The position numbers and the translations under genes are program-made. Positions 61,981 to 64,000 of a stretch of DNA of 64,000 bases are shown one piece after another (positions within the stretch are counted from its first letter, which is position 1; the number at the start of each line of letters is the position of its first letter). The DNA is from Bacteroidales bacterium (GTDB taxonomy: Bacteria > Bacteroidota > Bacteroidia > Bacteroidales > Muribaculaceae), in contig DXYS01000075.1 in assembly GCA_019415705.1 (NCBI GenBank), positions 1 through 64,000 of the forward strand, in the 5' to 3' direction. A model generated the notes under the pieces. The model made no database searches, was not told where the DNA came from, and saw only the letters and a program-made list of their open reading frames with translations.

Positions 61981-62864
61981 TTCTTAAGAAAATTTATAAG
62001 CGTTGCGTTATCCATAAATGGGAAATCGGTTTCGTCGAGACTCCCTTGTCTGATGTTATCGGTAATGCAGACATCAAAGTTAGATGGATCAGGCATAATT
62101 ATAAAGACAGATGGTTTGCCGACCCCTTTATCCTTGATGCAAATGATAACGAAATATCCCTTTTGGTTGAAGAATACCTTGACTTTACAGGTCTCGGGCG
62201 TATAAGCCGTCTGATTATAGACCGTAAGACATATTGTCTGAAAGAACTTATTCCGGTTTTGGAATTGCCGACACATTTGAGTTTTCCGGCAATCTTGAGG
62301 TATAAAGGAGAAATCTATATTTATCCCGAGAACAGTCAATCAGGCAATTTGAAACTATATCGTTATAACCCGGAATCAAATGAATGTCTGTTGGTTGACA
62401 ATATTATGCCGGAGCCGTTGACAGATGCGGTTATTGCAGAAATATATGATGAGAAATATATATTGTCTACATCACTTCCCGCCCCTAACGGCGATGCTCT
62501 AAAAGTATATTGCTTAAATGCAGACACAAGGTCCTCTGATTATAATGTAAAGTTTGAAGAAAACATCGCAAGAAATGGCGGCGCTGTTTTTAAGCATGAC
62601 GGCTCTTATTACAGGCCTGCGCAAGAGGAGAAGTCCGGCATGTATGGCATCGCTATATCAATCCAAAAAATCGGATTGGATTGTGACAACCATTTGACTT
62701 TTGAAGAAGTGCGACGTATCACTTCCCCTGACAAATCATTGGATTTAGGGTTTCATACATTCAATGTCTATAAGGACTTGATTGTCGTAGACGCAAAAGG
62801 ATTCAGACACCCGCGATTAGGCCGTTTTTGTTATTTTTTGAAACATTTGTTCGGATATAAATGA
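61977..62864 (+). CDS. Beta-propeller protein similar to glucosamine inositolphosphorylceramide transferase 1 N-domain
   Basis: 295 aa. The WFADPFILDANDNEISLLVEEY segment and the later sheets (GLGRISRLIIDRKT, LSFPAILRYKGEIYIYPEN) fit the five-bladed propeller found at the N-terminus of GINT1-like proteins and some bacterial sugar-formyl transferases. Here it stands alone, with no second domain. It could be a glycosyltransferase-like or scaffold protein. Placement between GT2 and the flippase indicates a part in repeat-unit assembly. I am fairly sure of the fold but not of the function. Confidence 0.6.
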   Translation: MILKKIYKRCVIHKWEIGFVETPLSDVIGNADIKVRWIRHNYKDRWFADPFILDANDNEISLLVEEYLDFTGLGRISRLIIDRKTYCLKELIPVLELPTHLSFPAILRYKGEIYIYPENSQSGNLKLYRYNPESNECLLVDNIMPEPLTDAVIAEIYDEKYILSTSLPAPNGDALKVYCLNADTRSSDYNVKFEENIARNGGAVFKHDGSYYRPAQEEKSGMYGIAISIQKIGLDCDNHLTFEEVRRITSPDKSLDLGFHTFNVYKDLIVVDAKGFRHPRLGRFCYFLKHLFGYK

Positions 62865-64000
62865 ACAGCAAGACGTCATTGTCAAAGAATACAGCATTAC
62901 TGTATGTCAGAATCATTGTCGTAACGTTAGTGACGCTGTTTACAAGTCGATTTGTCCTCAATTCGCTCGGCGATATAGATTATGGCGTTTTCAATGTGAT
63001 TTTCGGCATCGTCGCCGCCTTCCAGATAATGGCGGGCGCATTGATTGTGACCGGCAATCGGTTTCTAATCTCCGATATGGTTAATAATAAGGATCGTTTG
63101 CCCGAGACGTTTTCGTTATTATTATTTATACATCTTTTCCTTGCAGTTTTTGTAGGCCTTATTGTTGAGATATTCGGATTGTATATGATTAACAATCAGT
63201 TATCAATTCCATCTGACCGTCTCTCAGCTGCGTATATCATATTCCAATTGTCAGTATTTAATTTTTTTACTTCGATTGTTCAGCTCCCGTTTCAGTCTGT
63301 CTTAATATCAAATGAACGCTTTGATGTTCAGGCTTATTGTGACATTTTTTACGCAGTCGTTCTTTTGGTACTTGCATTGATTATAAGTTTTTTTCCGGGC
63401 GATGTGTTGATTAATTATGCAATAGGGTATGTTCTGATTCATTTTATGCTATTGGCAATTTATATAATCATTTGCCGAAAAGGATTTGAATATGTCAATT
63501 TCAGAATAGTAATTAAATTAGACAGACTTAAAAAACTGCTGACATTTGCGTCGTGGAATTTTATGGGGGCGTCTACTCTGGCTATTTACATGCAAGGCAC
63601 AAATATGATTTTGAACATGCACTTCGGGCCATTGGTAAATACCTCACGCGGCATAGCATTTCAAGTCAATACGGCATTGAATAAGCTTGGAGGCACAATT
63701 GTAACCGCTCTCGGACCGAGAATGACAAAATCATATGACGAAGGTGATATTGCAAAGATGAACAGCCTTGCGATTATAGGAGCGAAATATAATTTTGCCG
63801 TAATGATGATTTTCTGCGTTCCGATTTTTCTATCGGCAGAATACATCCTTCAGTTGTGGCTTGGGCAGGTTCCGAGATATGCTACGGAGTTTGTAAGATT
63901 GATAGTTATTTATAGTCTGGTTAGTTCTCTTTCATCTACCCTGCTTACGGTAAATTTAGCAGTCAGGAAGGTTAAATCTTACTTTATTTTTATCGGTGCT
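62861..64000 (+). CDS. Polysaccharide flippase (Wzx/MATE-like), cut by window end
   Basis: 380 codons are visible and the frame continues past base 64000. The start overlaps the preceding gene (ATGA). The N-terminal NTALLYVRIIVVTLVTLFTSRFVLNSLG and the following GVFNVIFGIVAAF, plus ten or more hydrophobic helices, match Bacteroidales polysaccharide flippases of the MOP superfamily. It would move undecaprenyl-linked repeat units across the inner membrane. Further glycosyltransferases, a polymerase and an initiating transferase are expected beyond the window. Confidence 0.9.
   Translation, partial: MNSKTSLSKNTALLYVRIIVVTLVTLFTSRFVLNSLGDIDYGVFNVIFGIVAAFQIMAGALIVTGNRFLISDMVNNKDRLPETFSLLLFIHLFLAVFVGLIVEIFGLYMINNQLSIPSDRLSAAYIIFQLSVFNFFTSIVQLPFQSVLISNERFDVQAYCDIFYAVVLLVLALIISFFPGDVLINYAIGYVLIHFMLLAIYIIICRKGFEYVNFRIVIKLDRLKKLLTFASWNFMGASTLAIYMQGTNMILNMHFGPLVNTSRGIAFQVNTALNKLGGTIVTALGPRMTKSYDEGDIAKMNSLAIIGAKYNFAVMMIFCVPIFLSAEYILQLWLGQVPRYATEFVRLIVIYSLVSSLSSTLLTVNLAVRKVKSYFIFIGA

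Overview
The window looks like a chromosomal segment of a Gram-negative Bacteroidota of the order Bacteroidales, possibly a Muribaculaceae-like gut member; the family is inferred. The evidence is: many promoters with the Bacteroidota -7 element TAnnTTTG and, at several, a TTTG -33 element 19-21 nt upstream; a six-gene Na+-NQR operon; an ExbB-ExbD-ExbD-TonB operon; a DUF5106-type protein; a GH3 enzyme with the Bacteroidales N-terminal signature; and a surface-polysaccharide locus headed by an UpxY-like (NusG-family) protein. No rRNA, tRNA, CRISPR array or intact transposase was seen.

Layout. 1-4.5 kb: truncated tricorn-like protease, an unknown 186-aa protein and a RhuM-family protein. 4.5-10.4 kb (minus): nqrA-F. 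10.6-13.6 kb: glutamine synthetase and an accessory AAA ATPase with a PD-(D/E)XK-like tail. 13.7-22.9 kb: a tightly packed housekeeping operon (DUF5106, mnmA, DUF151 nuclease, nucleoside transporter, rsmE, kdsA, TPR protein, nadE). 22.9-23.2 kb: a non-coding 255-bp element with 13-bp terminal inverted repeats. 23.2-27.8 kb (minus): a TamB-like giant. 27.9-31.9 kb: a stand-alone TonB C-terminal domain protein facing the exbB-exbD-exbD-tonB operon. 32.4-40.0 kb: ftsY, rimO, isochorismate synthase, two SGNH proteins and an MBOAT acyltransferase in one overlapping run. 40-46.5 kb: GH3 glycosidase, uvrB and a YgiQ-type radical SAM protein.

46.7-64 kb is a surface-polysaccharide locus cut by the window end. 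It begins with an unusual protein in which a degenerate tyrosine-recombinase-like region is joined to an UpxY-like NusG/KOW domain. Next come UDP-glucose dehydrogenase, an epimerase and a CBS-nucleotidyltransferase, then a gene remnant, and then visibly AT-richer genes: an FnlA/CapE-type 4,6-dehydratase, two DegT-family proteins (one without the PLP lysine), an acyltransferase-3, an LpxD-like N-acyltransferase, an acyl carrier protein, a FabG-like reductase, a FabH-like synthase with an intact Cys-His-Asn triad, an ATP-grasp protein, a GT2, a beta-propeller protein and a flippase. The inferred pathway is a self-contained acyl-ACP module that makes a (3-hydroxy)acyl group and places it on an amino-sugar made in the same locus.

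Also notable are 9-bp-period intergenic tandem repeats at five sites, a duplicated promoter before ftsY, and a 30-nt promoter/leader block shared (25 of 30 positions) by ftsY and the polysaccharide regulator.
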